Positions 55,651 to 64,000 of a stretch of DNA of 64,000 nt are shown piece after piece. The stretch is from contig CM033391.1 of NCBI GenBank assembly GCA_019426215.1, positions 16,604,708 through 16,668,707 of the forward strand, given 5' to 3'. The stretch comes from Buddleja alternifolia. Lineage: Eukaryota > Streptophyta > Magnoliopsida > Lamiales > Scrophulariaceae. The notes beneath the pieces are model-generated. The model searched no databases. It worked only from the letters and a program-made list of their open reading frames with translations, and was not told where the DNA came from. Each line of letters opens with the position of its first letter. The first letter of the stretch is position 1. The position numbers were made by a program, and so were the translations under genes.

Positions 55651-58600
55651 GAATTAATATTCCGTTTATTGACGCCATCCTCCAAATGCCGAATTATGTG
55701 AAGTTCTTCAAGGACATACTCTCCAACAAGCAGAAGTGGGAAGAGAATGAGACGGTGTGCCTCACGGAAGAATGCTCCGCCGTATTACTCAATAAATTGC
55801 CAACTAAGCTCCAAGATCCCGGGAGTCTCACAATCCCATGCACAATTGGATCCTTATCATTCAAGAAGGTGTTATGTGACTCGGGGGCCAGCATCAATCT
55901 TCTTCCATACTCACTGTTTAAAAAGCTAGGCCTTGGAAATCCCAAGCCGACCTCAATGAGCCTTCAACTAGCCGACCGATCGATCAAGAGGCCCAAGGGG
56001 ATAATCGAAGACGTTATTGTCCAAGTCGACAAGTTTTATTTTCCCGTTGATTTCGTAGTACTCGACATGGAAGAGGATGTGGAAGTACCATTAATCCTAG
56101 GGAGACCATTCCTAGCCACGGGTAAGGCGGTAATTGACATTGCTAATGGTAAGCTTACCTTGAATGTGGGCGATGACAAAGTTACCTTTGATGTTTACAA
56201 AGTCCTTAAACATCCTTTTGATCATGACTCGTGTTATCGAATTGATACATTTGACCATTTGATTGTTGAGTATTTACAGGACAATACAATTGAAAATTCT
56301 CTCGAACAGAGTCTTATGAAATCCATGCAAGTGGACTCGGAGAAAGATGATCTAGTGGAAAAGGTTCTAAGCTTAGAGTACAAATCTTCCTCTCATTCGG
56401 GAGGATTCATCAAAGTTGATAGATCATTGTCAGGATCACCTCGCCCATCTATTGAAGAACCCCCCTCTCTCGAACTCAAACCCCTCCCCTCCCACCTTAA
56501 ATATGTGTACTTGAACGATGACGAGACACTCCCATTGATCATTTCCTCATCTCTTTCAGGATCACAAGAAGAGCAATTAATGACGGTGTTGAGATCTCAC
56601 AAACGGGCTTTTGGGTGGAAACTTGCGGACATCAAAGGCATTAGTCCAGCGATATGTATGCACAAAATACTTATGGAGGACTCCACCAAGCCTACACGCC
56701 AACCCCAAAGGAGATCAAACCCACAAATCCAAGAGGTAGTCAAGAAGGAAGTGATTAAACTGCTCGACTCAGGTATAATCTATCCTATTTCTGATAGTGC
56801 GTGGGTGAGCCCTACCCAAGTGGTGCCTAAGAAAGGGGGAATAACGGTAATTGAGAATGCGAATAATGAGCTTATCCCAACTCGTATAATTAGTGGGTGG
56901 CGTGTATGTATAGATTACCGTAAGTTGAATGATGCCACACGTAAGGATCATTTCCCCCTCCCCTTTATTGACCAAATGCTTGAACGATTAGCCGGGCATG
57001 ATTTCTATTGTTTTCTAGATGGTTACTCCGGCTATAATCAAATTGCCATAGATCCTGAGGACCAAGAGAAAACCACTTTCACTTGTCCTTATGGCACATT
57101 TGCTTATAGAAGGATGCCATTTGGCTTGTGTAATGCCCCGGCCACTTTTCAAAGATGCATGATGGCTATTTTTCATGATATGGTTGAAGATTTCCTTGAA
57201 ATTTTTATGGATGACTTTTCTGTTTTCGGAACAACTTTTGATATTTGTCTTGCTCATCTAAATGTTGTGCTTAAACGTTGTGAAGAAACCAACCTTGTTT
57301 TGAATTGGGAAAAATGCCATTTAATGGTCCGAGAGGGGATTGTACTTGGCCACAAGATCTCTCAAAAAGGGATCGAAGTGGACCAAGCCAAGATTGAGGT
57401 CATTGAAAAACTTCCCCCACCCACATCGGTAAAAGCTGTTAGGAGTTTTCTCGGGCATGCTGGTTTCTATAGGCGATTCATCTTGAATTTCTCTAAAATT
57501 GCGAAACCGTTGTCTAATTTGCTTGTTAAAGATGCACCTTTTGATTTCAATTCTTCTTGTATGCAGGCCTTTCTTGATTTGAAGGAACGCTTAGTTTCCG
57601 CCCCTATCATGTCATCCCCCGATTGGAGCTTACCATTCGAATTGATGTGTGATGCGAGTGACACCGCGGTTGGAGCGGTCCTTGGCCAAAGGAAGGAAAA
57701 GGTATTTCGAACCATTTACTATGCTAGTAAAACTCTTAACGACGCACAATTGAATTATGCCACCACGGAAAAAGAATTACTCGCCATAGTCTTTGCATTC
57801 GATAAATTCCACTCTTACCTCGTGCTAAACAAAGTGATAGTTTACACCGATCATTCGGCTTTAAAATATTTGCTTGCCAAGAAAGATGCTAAACCAAGAC
57901 TCCTTAGGTGGATTTTGTTACTCCAAGAATTTGATTTAGAGATAAAAGACAAGAAAGGCACCGAAAATGTAGTAGCCGACCACCTCTCACGATTAGAGCT
58001 AGTGAATGATCCGTTAGATGAGACACCAATTCGTGAGGAATTCCCAGATGAACACCTCCTTGCTATTTCTGAAAAAATTTCACCTTGGTATGCTAACTTT
58101 GCCAATTACATTGTCACGGGCCGTCTTCCCCCGGATATCACTTTTCATCAAAAGAAGAAATTTCTATCTGATGTAAAGCAATATCTTTGGGACGAACCCT
58201 TTTTATTCAAAGTTTGTGCAGATGGTTTAATTCGACGTTGCATACCCGAAACGGACGTGCATGCTATCCTATCTCATTGTCATGATATGGCGGTAGGTGG
58301 CCATTTTGGGCCTTCCAAAACGGTAGCTAAGATCCTCCAATCAGGTTTCTTCTGGCCTACTCTTGTTAAAGATGCACATCATTATGTCAAATCTTGTGAT
58401 CGCTGTCAACGAATGGGGAACATCTCTAAACATCATGAAACGCCCTTAAATAGCATGTTAGAGTGTGAGTTGTTTGATGTATGGGGTGTGGATTTCATGG
58501 GCCCTTTCCCCAGTTCTTGTTCAAATAAATATATCCTTGTTGCGGTAGACTATGTCTCCAAATGGGTGGAAGCCGTGGCCTTGCCTACTAATGATGCTCG

Positions 58601-59369
58601 GGTTGTCACTCGTTTTCTGAAGAAACATATTTTTACTCGATTTGGAACTCCCCGAGCCATCATTAGTGACGGGGGCACCCACTTCTGCAACAGGCAGTTT
58701 GAACTTTTATTGACCAAGTACGGGGTGAAGCATAAAATTTCGACCCCATACCACCCACAAACTAGTGGCCAAGTGGAGGTCTCGAATAGGGAGATTAAGC
58801 GTATTTTAGAAAAAACGGTCAATGCATCAAGAAAGGATTGGTCTCTTAAATTGGATGATGCTCTTTGGGCTTATCGGACCGCCTATAAAACCCCAATTGG
58901 CATGTCCCCGTATCGTCTTGTTTTTGGTAAAACATGTCACTTGCCCGTTGAACTCGAGCATCGTGCTTATTGGGCCATTAAGTTTCTAAATTTTGACTCT
59001 CAAAGTGTAGGTACACAACGTTTGCTACAACTCAACGAACTCGAAGAATGGCGTCATCTTGCCTATGAGAACGCAAAACTCTATAAGGAGCGGACCAAAA
59101 TGTGGCATGACAAACATATTCTCCCCCGGGAATTCCACAAGGGAGAGCGGGTGTTGCTATACAACTCTCGACTCCGACTCTTCCCCGGGAAGCTTAAGTC
59201 TCGATGGTCGGGACCATTTTTGATTTCCCAGGTCTATCCATCCGGCGCCGTCGAACTTACAACAGATAAAGGACATACTTTCTTGGTCAACGCTCAACGT
59301 CTAAAACCTTACTTAGGGATGGATGGGCCAAGAGACAAAGAGTCCTTCATCCTCGCGGACCCTTCGTGA
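55629..59369 (+). CDS. pol: Athila B pol polyprotein (PR-RT-RNase H-INT), 1246 codons, uninterrupted
   Basis: Domains in order: aspartic protease with DSGA at residues 84-87; reverse transcriptase from about 385, with [30 protein letters not shown] and the FMDD catalytic pair at 526-529; RNase H with MCDAS (Asp 675) and YTDHSA at 739-744; integrase with an H2C2 finger (about 880-930). The DD-E core has Asp 955, Asp 1014 (SDGGTHFCN) and Glu 1050 (GQVEVSN). A C-terminal domain has [18 protein letters not shown]. There is no chromodomain, as expected for Athila/Tat. The first ATG is only the first Met of an open frame that was probably continuous with gag before a one-base loss near 55630. All catalytic residues I can see are present, so the enzyme part is intact while gag is not. 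Confidence 0.95.
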   Translation: MAILREVRINIPFIDAILQMPNYVKFFKDILSNKQKWEENETVCLTEECSAVLLNKLPTKLQDPGSLTIPCTIGSLSFKKVLCDSGASINLLPYSLFKKLGLGNPKPTSMSLQLADRSIKRPKGIIEDVIVQVDKFYFPVDFVVLDMEEDVEVPLILGRPFLATGKAVIDIANGKLTLNVGDDKVTFDVYKVLKHPFDHDSCYRIDTFDHLIVEYLQDNTIENSLEQSLMKSMQVDSEKDDLVEKVLSLEYKSSSHSGGFIKVDRSLSGSPRPSIEEPPSLELKPLPSHLKYVYLNDDETLPLIISSSLSGSQEEQLMTVLRSHKRAFGWKLADIKGISPAICMHKILMEDSTKPTRQPQRRSNPQIQEVVKKEVIKLLDSGIIYPISDSAWVSPTQVVPKKGGITVIENANNELIPTRIISGWRVCIDYRKLNDATRKDHFPLPFIDQMLERLAGHDFYCFLDGYSGYNQIAIDPEDQEKTTFTCPYGTFAYRRMPFGLCNAPATFQRCMMAIFHDMVEDFLEIFMDDFSVFGTTFDICLAHLNVVLKRCEETNLVLNWEKCHLMVREGIVLGHKISQKGIEVDQAKIEVIEKLPPPTSVKAVRSFLGHAGFYRRFILNFSKIAKPLSNLLVKDAPFDFNSSCMQAFLDLKERLVSAPIMSSPDWSLPFELMCDASDTAVGAVLGQRKEKVFRTIYYASKTLNDAQLNYATTEKELLAIVFAFDKFHSYLVLNKVIVYTDHSALKYLLAKKDAKPRLLRWILLLQEFDLEIKDKKGTENVVADHLSRLELVNDPLDETPIREEFPDEHLLAISEKISPWYANFANYIVTGRLPPDITFHQKKKFLSDVKQYLWDEPFLFKVCADGLIRRCIPETDVHAILSHCHDMAVGGHFGPSKTVAKILQSGFFWPTLVKDAHHYVKSCDRCQRMGNISKHHETPLNSMLECELFDVWGVDFMGPFPSSCSNKYILVAVDYVSKWVEAVALPTNDARVVTRFLKKHIFTRFGTPRAIISDGGTHFCNRQFELLLTKYGVKHKISTPYHPQTSGQVEVSNREIKRILEKTVNASRKDWSLKLDDALWAYRTAYKTPIGMSPYRLVFGKTCHLPVELEHRAYWAIKFLNFDSQSVGTQRLLQLNELEEWRHLAYENAKLYKERTKMWHDKHILPREFHKGERVLLYNSRLRLFPGKLKSRWSGPFLISQVYPSGAVELTTDKGHTFLVNAQRLKPYLGMDGPRDKESFILADPS

Positions 59370-59580
59370 TTCTTCGCTTTCAGTCGAGCTAATGACTCTA
59401 AACTAGCGCTTCTTGGGAGGCAACCCATGTTTTCTTTCCGTTTCCTTTTCTTTTTCCCTTATTATTCCGTTTGTTGCTTTATTTTCTAACCTTACATCTT
59501 TGTTAGTTTGTGTTTTAAATGTTTTGTCTCTTCCCTTTTGAAACAGGAAATGAAATTCGTTACAAAACTATTCAGAATCC

Positions 59581-59880
59581 CGCGCCCAAGCGCCGAGAAA
59601 TCAGGCGCCTAGGCGCCCGACTCTGAAAGGGGCGCCCAAGCGCCGAGAAATCAGGCGCCTAGGCGCCCGACTCTGAAAGGGGCGCCCAAGCGCCGAGAAA
59701 TCAGGCGCCTAGGCGCCCGACTCTGAAAGGGGCGCCCAAGCGCCGAGAAATCAGGCGCCTAGGCGCCCGACTCTGAAAGGGGCGCCCAAGCGCCGAGAAA
59801 TCAGGCGCCTAGGCGCCCGATTCTGAAAGAGGCGCCCAAGCGCCGAGAAACGCCCGCCTAGGCGCGGGCATTACCCCCAA
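59581..59880 (+). repeat. 50-bp tandem array with GGCGCCTAGGCGCC palindromes
   Basis: Five almost perfect units start at 59581, 59631, 59681, 59731 and 59781, with a sixth diverged one from 59831. Each unit has GGCGCCCAAGCGCC, GAGAAATCA, the palindrome GGCGCCTAGGCGCC and CGACTCTGAAAGG. The near-identity of units means recent expansion. Confidence 0.95.
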
Positions 59881-60146
59881 AGGAATCCAGGTAAGTTGTA
59901 TCGCGCGCCTAGGCGCCCAAACACGCGCGCCTAGGCGCCCGATTCTGAATTTAACAAATATATGGGTCAAAAACGGTAAAAATTCCCCAAAATCTTCACA
60001 ACTCCTCTCCCACTCGAATTCCGGCGATTTCCTCAACATTTCCGGCCATTTCCACCGGATTTCACCGCCACTTCCATCAACATCATTCGTTGCACAAGAG
60101 GCTCATCTTTCACATCGACTCGGTGCGAAAATTTTGGGGATAAAAG

Positions 60147-60148
60147 GT
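60147..60148 (+). other. Putative 5' splice site before the env-like ORF
   Basis: GGGATAAAAG|GTGAGTTTTGG. The equivalent place in Athila A has CACAAG|GTGAGTAAA (33799 on the minus strand). Conservation in two diverged elements supports real use. Confidence 0.5.
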
Positions 60149-60510
60149 GAGTTTTGGCTTTACTCTTCTTCCATTTCCGATTCATAGCCGACGCGTAGGT
60201 GCCTTGCGTTATATATTGAGGATTAATTGGGGCATTGGCCGATTGTTGATTAAATTTTTAGTTGTTATTGCATTTGAGAGCTTGAAATTGAATTTGTGGG
60301 TTGTAATCAAAAATTGGGGGTTGATGTTGTTGAATTGGATGGTCTATTGTTGCTAAATCCGTGGGTTATTATCAATTTGTGGGTTGAAATTGAATTTGTG
60401 GATTGTTGCCAAGTGTGGGTTGCTCTGATTTTGGTGTGTGTTGGGCGTTGAAGATTGTTGTATTTGGTTGGTTGCATTTGGGTCGATTTGAGTAGTTAAG
60501 AAGTTGATAA

Positions 60511-61845
60511 TTGTTGTTGCAAATGACGAGAACTACCAACAGGCCGTCCAAGGGTAAGAAAAAAGTGGGTGAGGGTTCCTCTAATGAGCCTGAGACTCCC
60601 GATAGTACCCGTTTTGAAAACCCCCAAGTCCAAATTATGTGTCAGAGTTTGAGCACCCCCCGCACCCTTATTAAGGAGCACTATTTAACCACCCGGGGAC
60701 AGCCCTCTGTGCACGAATTGATACAATTTCATCGCTTACAGTTTTTTTGTCAAAAGCCCGAGGCCATTCATCTTCCTTGGGTTCTGGAATTCTTCAGCTC
60801 CGGGGTTTATGATGAGATTGAGACACGAGGATGGCTGGGGACTACCCTTTTGGTCCGGGGCAAACATGTCAATTATGAGTTGAGACAGATTAGGGAGAGC
60901 ATAGGCACCCCGACCCCTCAGACATGCGAGTTCACCACTCTTTACAATTCAGGGCGTCTCCGAGTTAGCCTGTCGGATATTTTGCAGGTTATTGGCCGAG
61001 AGGGGTGGGAATGGGTACCCGGAGAAGCTCATGTCCCCCGTAGGGCTCTATTACCTGAGGCTGCTTTCTGGCTCGACTTCATCAGATTCAATTTAATGCC
61101 GAGTACCAATCGATCAGAGGCAAACAAGGAACGAGCCACCCTCATCTACGCTATTATGTCCAAGAAAGCTGTGGACTTTGCCCGGGTAATCCACAAGTCT
61201 TTGACGGACCACTTTAGAAAGTTGAAGAATGAGTTAGGGCCATTGATTAACAAAGAATTGGCTAAGCAAAAGGGAGAAGGTCCCACTCGGAAGATTCCCA
61301 TCATTCTCCCGTCACTGATCACAGCTTTATGCAAGGCGGCTAAGGTTCCCACATTTCCTTTGGAGCGTACTGAGCTTCCTGGTTCTTATCTCACCGTGGT
61401 AGATGACGACTCCCAGGCTCCTCCACCACCAGCTACTTCAAAGAGGCCTCGCCCATCTTCATCCCAGTCTACTAGCTCCCCACAGTTTCCACCTATGGAT
61501 GCCGCCGCCATTAGACAATTAAAGGATGAATTGAGGGAGGAGTTGCGAGATGAGATGAGGGTGGTCATGTCCGACACTTGTGCTTATTTCCGTCAGCTTT
61601 TTGTAGAGCATGATGCGTTTGTCGGTTGGGGGCCGTTTGATTATTCTGCTCCTCCACCTTACCCGCACCCCCCGCCTCAGCAGCCCGCAGATATGCACGA
61701 GTCAGGTGCTCTCGTTCCTGACGGAGGTGATGATGAGGCTCATAATGATGAGGCTCATAATGATGAGGGTAGCCCGTTGATTGATTTGGATGATCTCGGC
61801 GGCGAGGATGAGGATTACATTGACCGTTTTGGCACCACCGATTAG
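60511..61845 (+). CDS. Athila env-like ORF (putative plant transposon protein), intact
   Basis: 444 codons; a second Met at 60523 (MTRTTNRPSKGKKKVGEG) is a likelier start because it matches the start of the homologue in Athila A. Residues about 50-290 form the conserved part: QPSVHELIQFHRLQFFCQKP, WLDFIRFNLMPSTNRSEAN, ERATLIYAIMSKKAVDFARV and IILPSLITALCKAAKVP. This is the type of domain databases list as putative plant transposon protein. Then come a Pro/Ser-rich linker, a charged helix (IRQLKDELREELRDEMRVV, about 333-351, coiled-coil candidate), a Pro/Tyr-rich stretch, and an acidic tail with a short DEAHNDEAHNDEG repeat. No signal peptide or transmembrane segment is evident, so true envelope function is doubtful. 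Confidence 0.85.
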   Translation: MLLQMTRTTNRPSKGKKKVGEGSSNEPETPDSTRFENPQVQIMCQSLSTPRTLIKEHYLTTRGQPSVHELIQFHRLQFFCQKPEAIHLPWVLEFFSSGVYDEIETRGWLGTTLLVRGKHVNYELRQIRESIGTPTPQTCEFTTLYNSGRLRVSLSDILQVIGREGWEWVPGEAHVPRRALLPEAAFWLDFIRFNLMPSTNRSEANKERATLIYAIMSKKAVDFARVIHKSLTDHFRKLKNELGPLINKELAKQKGEGPTRKIPIILPSLITALCKAAKVPTFPLERTELPGSYLTVVDDDSQAPPPPATSKRPRPSSSQSTSSPQFPPMDAAAIRQLKDELREELRDEMRVVMSDTCAYFRQLFVEHDAFVGWGPFDYSAPPPYPHPPPQQPADMHESGALVPDGGDDEAHNDEAHNDEGSPLIDLDDLGGEDEDYIDRFGTTD

Positions 61846-63452
61846 GCTTATCTTGTTTTATTTCCATGCATGTTTCTTTTTATTTTTTTTGGATATCTTT
61901 TGGTGGGATGTTTGATATTTTATGTTTGATGTTTGGATGCTTGATGTTGTCCTTCTATGCATGTTTCTCATTTTTTTTGTTTATCTCGTTTTGTTTTATT
62001 CTATTCTATCCAATGTTTGATGCTCTGTATGGCTAGCATTTGTTTACCTATGTAGTGATCGACACAGTGATTGCCATCCGTGGACTTGATTGCCTTAAGT
62101 GGACTCGGGTTTGCTTTTCAGCTTCCCTATGGTGACGTGTACTTTGCCCTTTTTTCTTTTTCAAACATTGGGGACAATGTTCATGATAAGTGTGGGGGGT
62201 ATACTAGATCCATTATAGTCATGTTGATTCATGTTTTACATATTTCGGTCCAAGTTTGGTCAAGTTTGGGGGGTGCTGTACCTCTACATGTGAAATGTGT
62301 GCAATTTTAATTTATTTTTTTTTGGATAGAATTTCAACCCTTCACTTGAGGCATTGAGCATGGTTAATTTGAATACATGGTATGTTTTCTCTATCAATTT
62401 GGTTTTTAATGGCTATACACATCGTTCCTTGCTTATGGGATCCTAACTAGACTAGATTATCTTTAAGAGATTCACATATGCACCTAAATCGAAGGTAGAG
62501 GAGTTGAGTGGGCAATCATTTTGAAACACTTAAAGGCTTGATCCCGGAAATATCAACTTAGAATTTTCACATGTGTTATGAGTTGAGAACGTTAACTTCG
62601 TGTGCTTAATAATAATAAAAAGAGGTTGAACATTGGTATGACTGAAAAAAGTCAGGCTTAATAGATACTGGGGGCGAAGAGCACCATGCCTAGAATACTG
62701 TACTATTTTGCTAATTTGAGCTAAGCTCAAGCCAATGTAAGGGTTAAGTGAATAAGGACCTAGTTTGATTTTGTGGCCTTTGACACTCGAGTGATTAAGC
62801 CCTTAGGAATGTCTCCACATTTGATACCCTAAAGCCATCTGGTTTAGGAGTTATTGGCCTAAAACTCGTTACACGGGTGTCATAGAAAGCCTAAGAGGAT
62901 CAAACATTGCACATGGTCTAGCCTCTAATGTTTCGAGTTGAAAGTGCATAAGATAAATCCGAAAGTGGAATGAAGTGATAAACTTTTAAGTGGCTATGAA
63001 GTTGTATTCAATTCTCGTACCATGTGAATAATCAAAAGTTGATAAATATGGGGTTAATGTTTGAAAAGTGGTAAGAATGCCACTTGACTATAATACTTGA
63101 GATTTATTACACTACACCCTTAGGATGATCTTTTCAATGTTAAGGCGTAACATGAGCAAATGTGTGATGTGTATATATTTGTAATATGAGCTTAAACAGA
63201 TGAATTCATACCATTGTGTGCTATTAATCATTGTAATTTACGTTGAGTGATCGGGGTTGAAAATCTTTCGATTTTGTGGGTATATCGTCTGCAAACCCTC
63301 ACGAGACTATAACTCGTCCTTTGAGGTAACTCAAAGGTTCAAAGGCTTGTTGCATTCGCTAAATGCAACCGTTTACTCCACGAAAGTGAGTTAGGTAGTT
63401 TTCTTTTTGTTTCTCTCTTTGATTGATGATGTTTCCTTATCTTAGAACTCTT
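61846..63452 (+). other. 3' noncoding region of Athila B
   Basis: 1.6 kb without coding potential, yet similar over most of its length to the same region of Athila A (30601-32190). It contains two internal purine tracts, AAGTGTGGGGGGT at 62188 and AAGTTTGGGGGGT at 62261, besides the terminal one. Confidence 0.75.
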
Positions 63453-63491
63453 ATTGCTCGAGGACGAGCAATTGATAAGTGTGGGGGTGTT
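63453..63491 (+). other. Hairpin and polypurine tract of Athila B
   Basis: ATTGCTCG-AGGA-CGAGCAAT at 63453-63472 (8-bp stem, four-base loop), then TGATAAGTGTGGGGGTGT and the LTR. Same design as Athila A at 30600-30563. Confidence 0.88.
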
Positions 63492-64000
63492 GATAAGAGG
63501 CATTTTTACGTGTTTTTAAGCCCCTTTGCGTTTATGTCTTAGGTTCATTTATCGCTTGATTCTTGCCACATGTGCGTTTAATTCGTGCATTAAGTGATTT
63601 CAGGTCTTAAATGGATACAATCAAAGAACGGGATGAAAAATGACGTATAAAACAAGTTTAGGCCAAATGTCTATGCACTCCTACGCCTAGGCGCCATCTT
63701 GCCCACGCCCGGGCGCCGTTTCAGCACCACTTTCCACGTTCGAGCGCTTTTTCCGTATGTTTAGAGACCGAATTGGATGAAGTTTCCTTCTACAAAGTTG
63801 TAGAACTATGTGTTAGCTTCAAATGAGGACTTGAATCATCCAAATCGGAGTTTTGTGGAGAGAGTTATGAAGGAAATACAAATACTGCGCCAGACAGAGG
63901 CAAATACTCCGAACATTCTGATTTGGGCGCCCGAGCGCCATAAAACCCGCGCCTAGGCGTGGACACATCCGAGATTTGATTCCTTTCAGCCAAAAGATCA
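63492..64000 (+). repeat. Start of the 3' LTR of Athila B (runs off the window)
   Basis: Begins TGATAAGAGGCATTTTTACG after the purine tract. It aligns loosely to the start of the Athila A LTR (for example CATTTATCGCTTGATTCTTG against CATTTATAGCTTGATTTGTG). It has GGCGCC/GCGCC palindromes at 63683-63745 and 63925-63962. Confidence 0.88.

Larger units (their letters stand above)
59370..60510 (+). other. Spacer between pol and env-like ORF, Athila B
   Basis: It begins with GCGCTTCTTGGGAGGCAACC (59406-59425), a motif I recall after pol in Athila-like elements. A pyrimidine-rich tract follows, ending in an acceptor-like TTTTGAAACAG (59537-59547). Then come the 50-bp array (59581-59880) and two further GGCGCC palindromes. 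A consensus splice donor AAAAG|GTGAGT stands at 60147. The env-like ORF starts 364 bases later, so it may be reached by splicing. Confidence 0.6.
53906..64000 (+). mobile_element. Athila-type Ty3/Gypsy retrotransposon B, 5' end lost
   Basis: Plus-strand order: gag (from 54440), pol (55629-59369), spacer with tandem repeats, env-like ORF (60511-61845), 3' noncoding region, purine tract (63476-63491) and the 3' LTR from 63492 to beyond the window. The 5' LTR and primer site are missing and the gag N-terminus is inverted. The LTR start TGATAAGAGGC is related to, but clearly different from, TGATAGGAGTC of Athila A, so the two belong to different subfamilies. Confidence 0.9.

Noticed and set aside
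59581..59880. CRISPR array
   Set aside because: Regular 50-bp units, but there are no unique spacers and the context is a plant retrotransposon.
60511..61845. True retroviral envelope glycoprotein
   Set aside because: No signal peptide, membrane anchor, Cys pattern or cleavage site seen; only the position after pol suggests env.

Overview
The window is plant nuclear DNA, most likely from an asterid eudicot. I infer this from a complete progesterone 5-beta-reductase/iridoid-synthase-family (PRISE) gene and from typical plant transposons: Copia, chromovirus, two Athila-type Ty3/Gypsy elements, CACTA, hAT and Mutator-like elements. The species cannot be named from the sequence. Only one ordinary host gene is supported (20167-21300, minus strand). 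Nearly everything else is repetitive, mostly broken and heavily nested.

Layout: 1-2430 is a degenerate ~20-bp minisatellite that switches strand near 925, giving a head-to-head array. 2431-4815 holds small elements: a possible MITE, a probable solo LTR and a CACTA-like end. 4816-13614 is a chromovirus on the minus strand with a perfect CATAT target duplication. It sits in the left arm of a long inverted repeat (about 4440-15000) whose units carry tRNA-like box A and box B sequences. A further copy of that unit (15300-16670) is split by a 690-bp hAT-type MITE. 16981-19444 is a coding-free LTR element (LARD/TRIM type). 19445-22423 is the single-copy island with the PRISE gene.

22424-22971 is a truncated Copia-type LTR. 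22972-29199 is a defective Copia element (LTRs, PBS, RT and RNase H, polypurine tract) with a Mutator-like inverted-repeat element at the place where gag, protease and integrase are missing. 29204-51210 is an Athila-type element on the minus strand. Its gag is interrupted by a complete but decayed 9.3-kb CACTA transposon (39495-48812, TSD TTG) carrying a TNPD-type transposase gene and a Transposase_24/Ulp1-type gene. The right LTR of this Athila element is scrambled and contains an inverted LTR copy.

51211-53905 is a remnant of a third kind of LTR element, with an unidentified minus-strand reading frame. 53905-64000 is a second Athila-type element on the plus strand: a flipped gag N-terminus, a frameshifted gag, an uninterrupted 1246-codon pol, a 50-bp tandem array, an intact 444-codon env-like ORF, a long 3' noncoding region, a polypurine tract and the start of the 3' LTR, which runs off the window.

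Points that ordinary annotation would miss: the same GC-rich palindromic motif (GGCGCC-TA/CA-GGCGCC and variants) recurs in the LTRs, gag-pro linker and pol-env spacer of both Athila elements and in the LARD LTRs. An 8-bp-stem hairpin just before the polypurine tract and a splice donor before the env-like ORF are also conserved between the two Athila elements.
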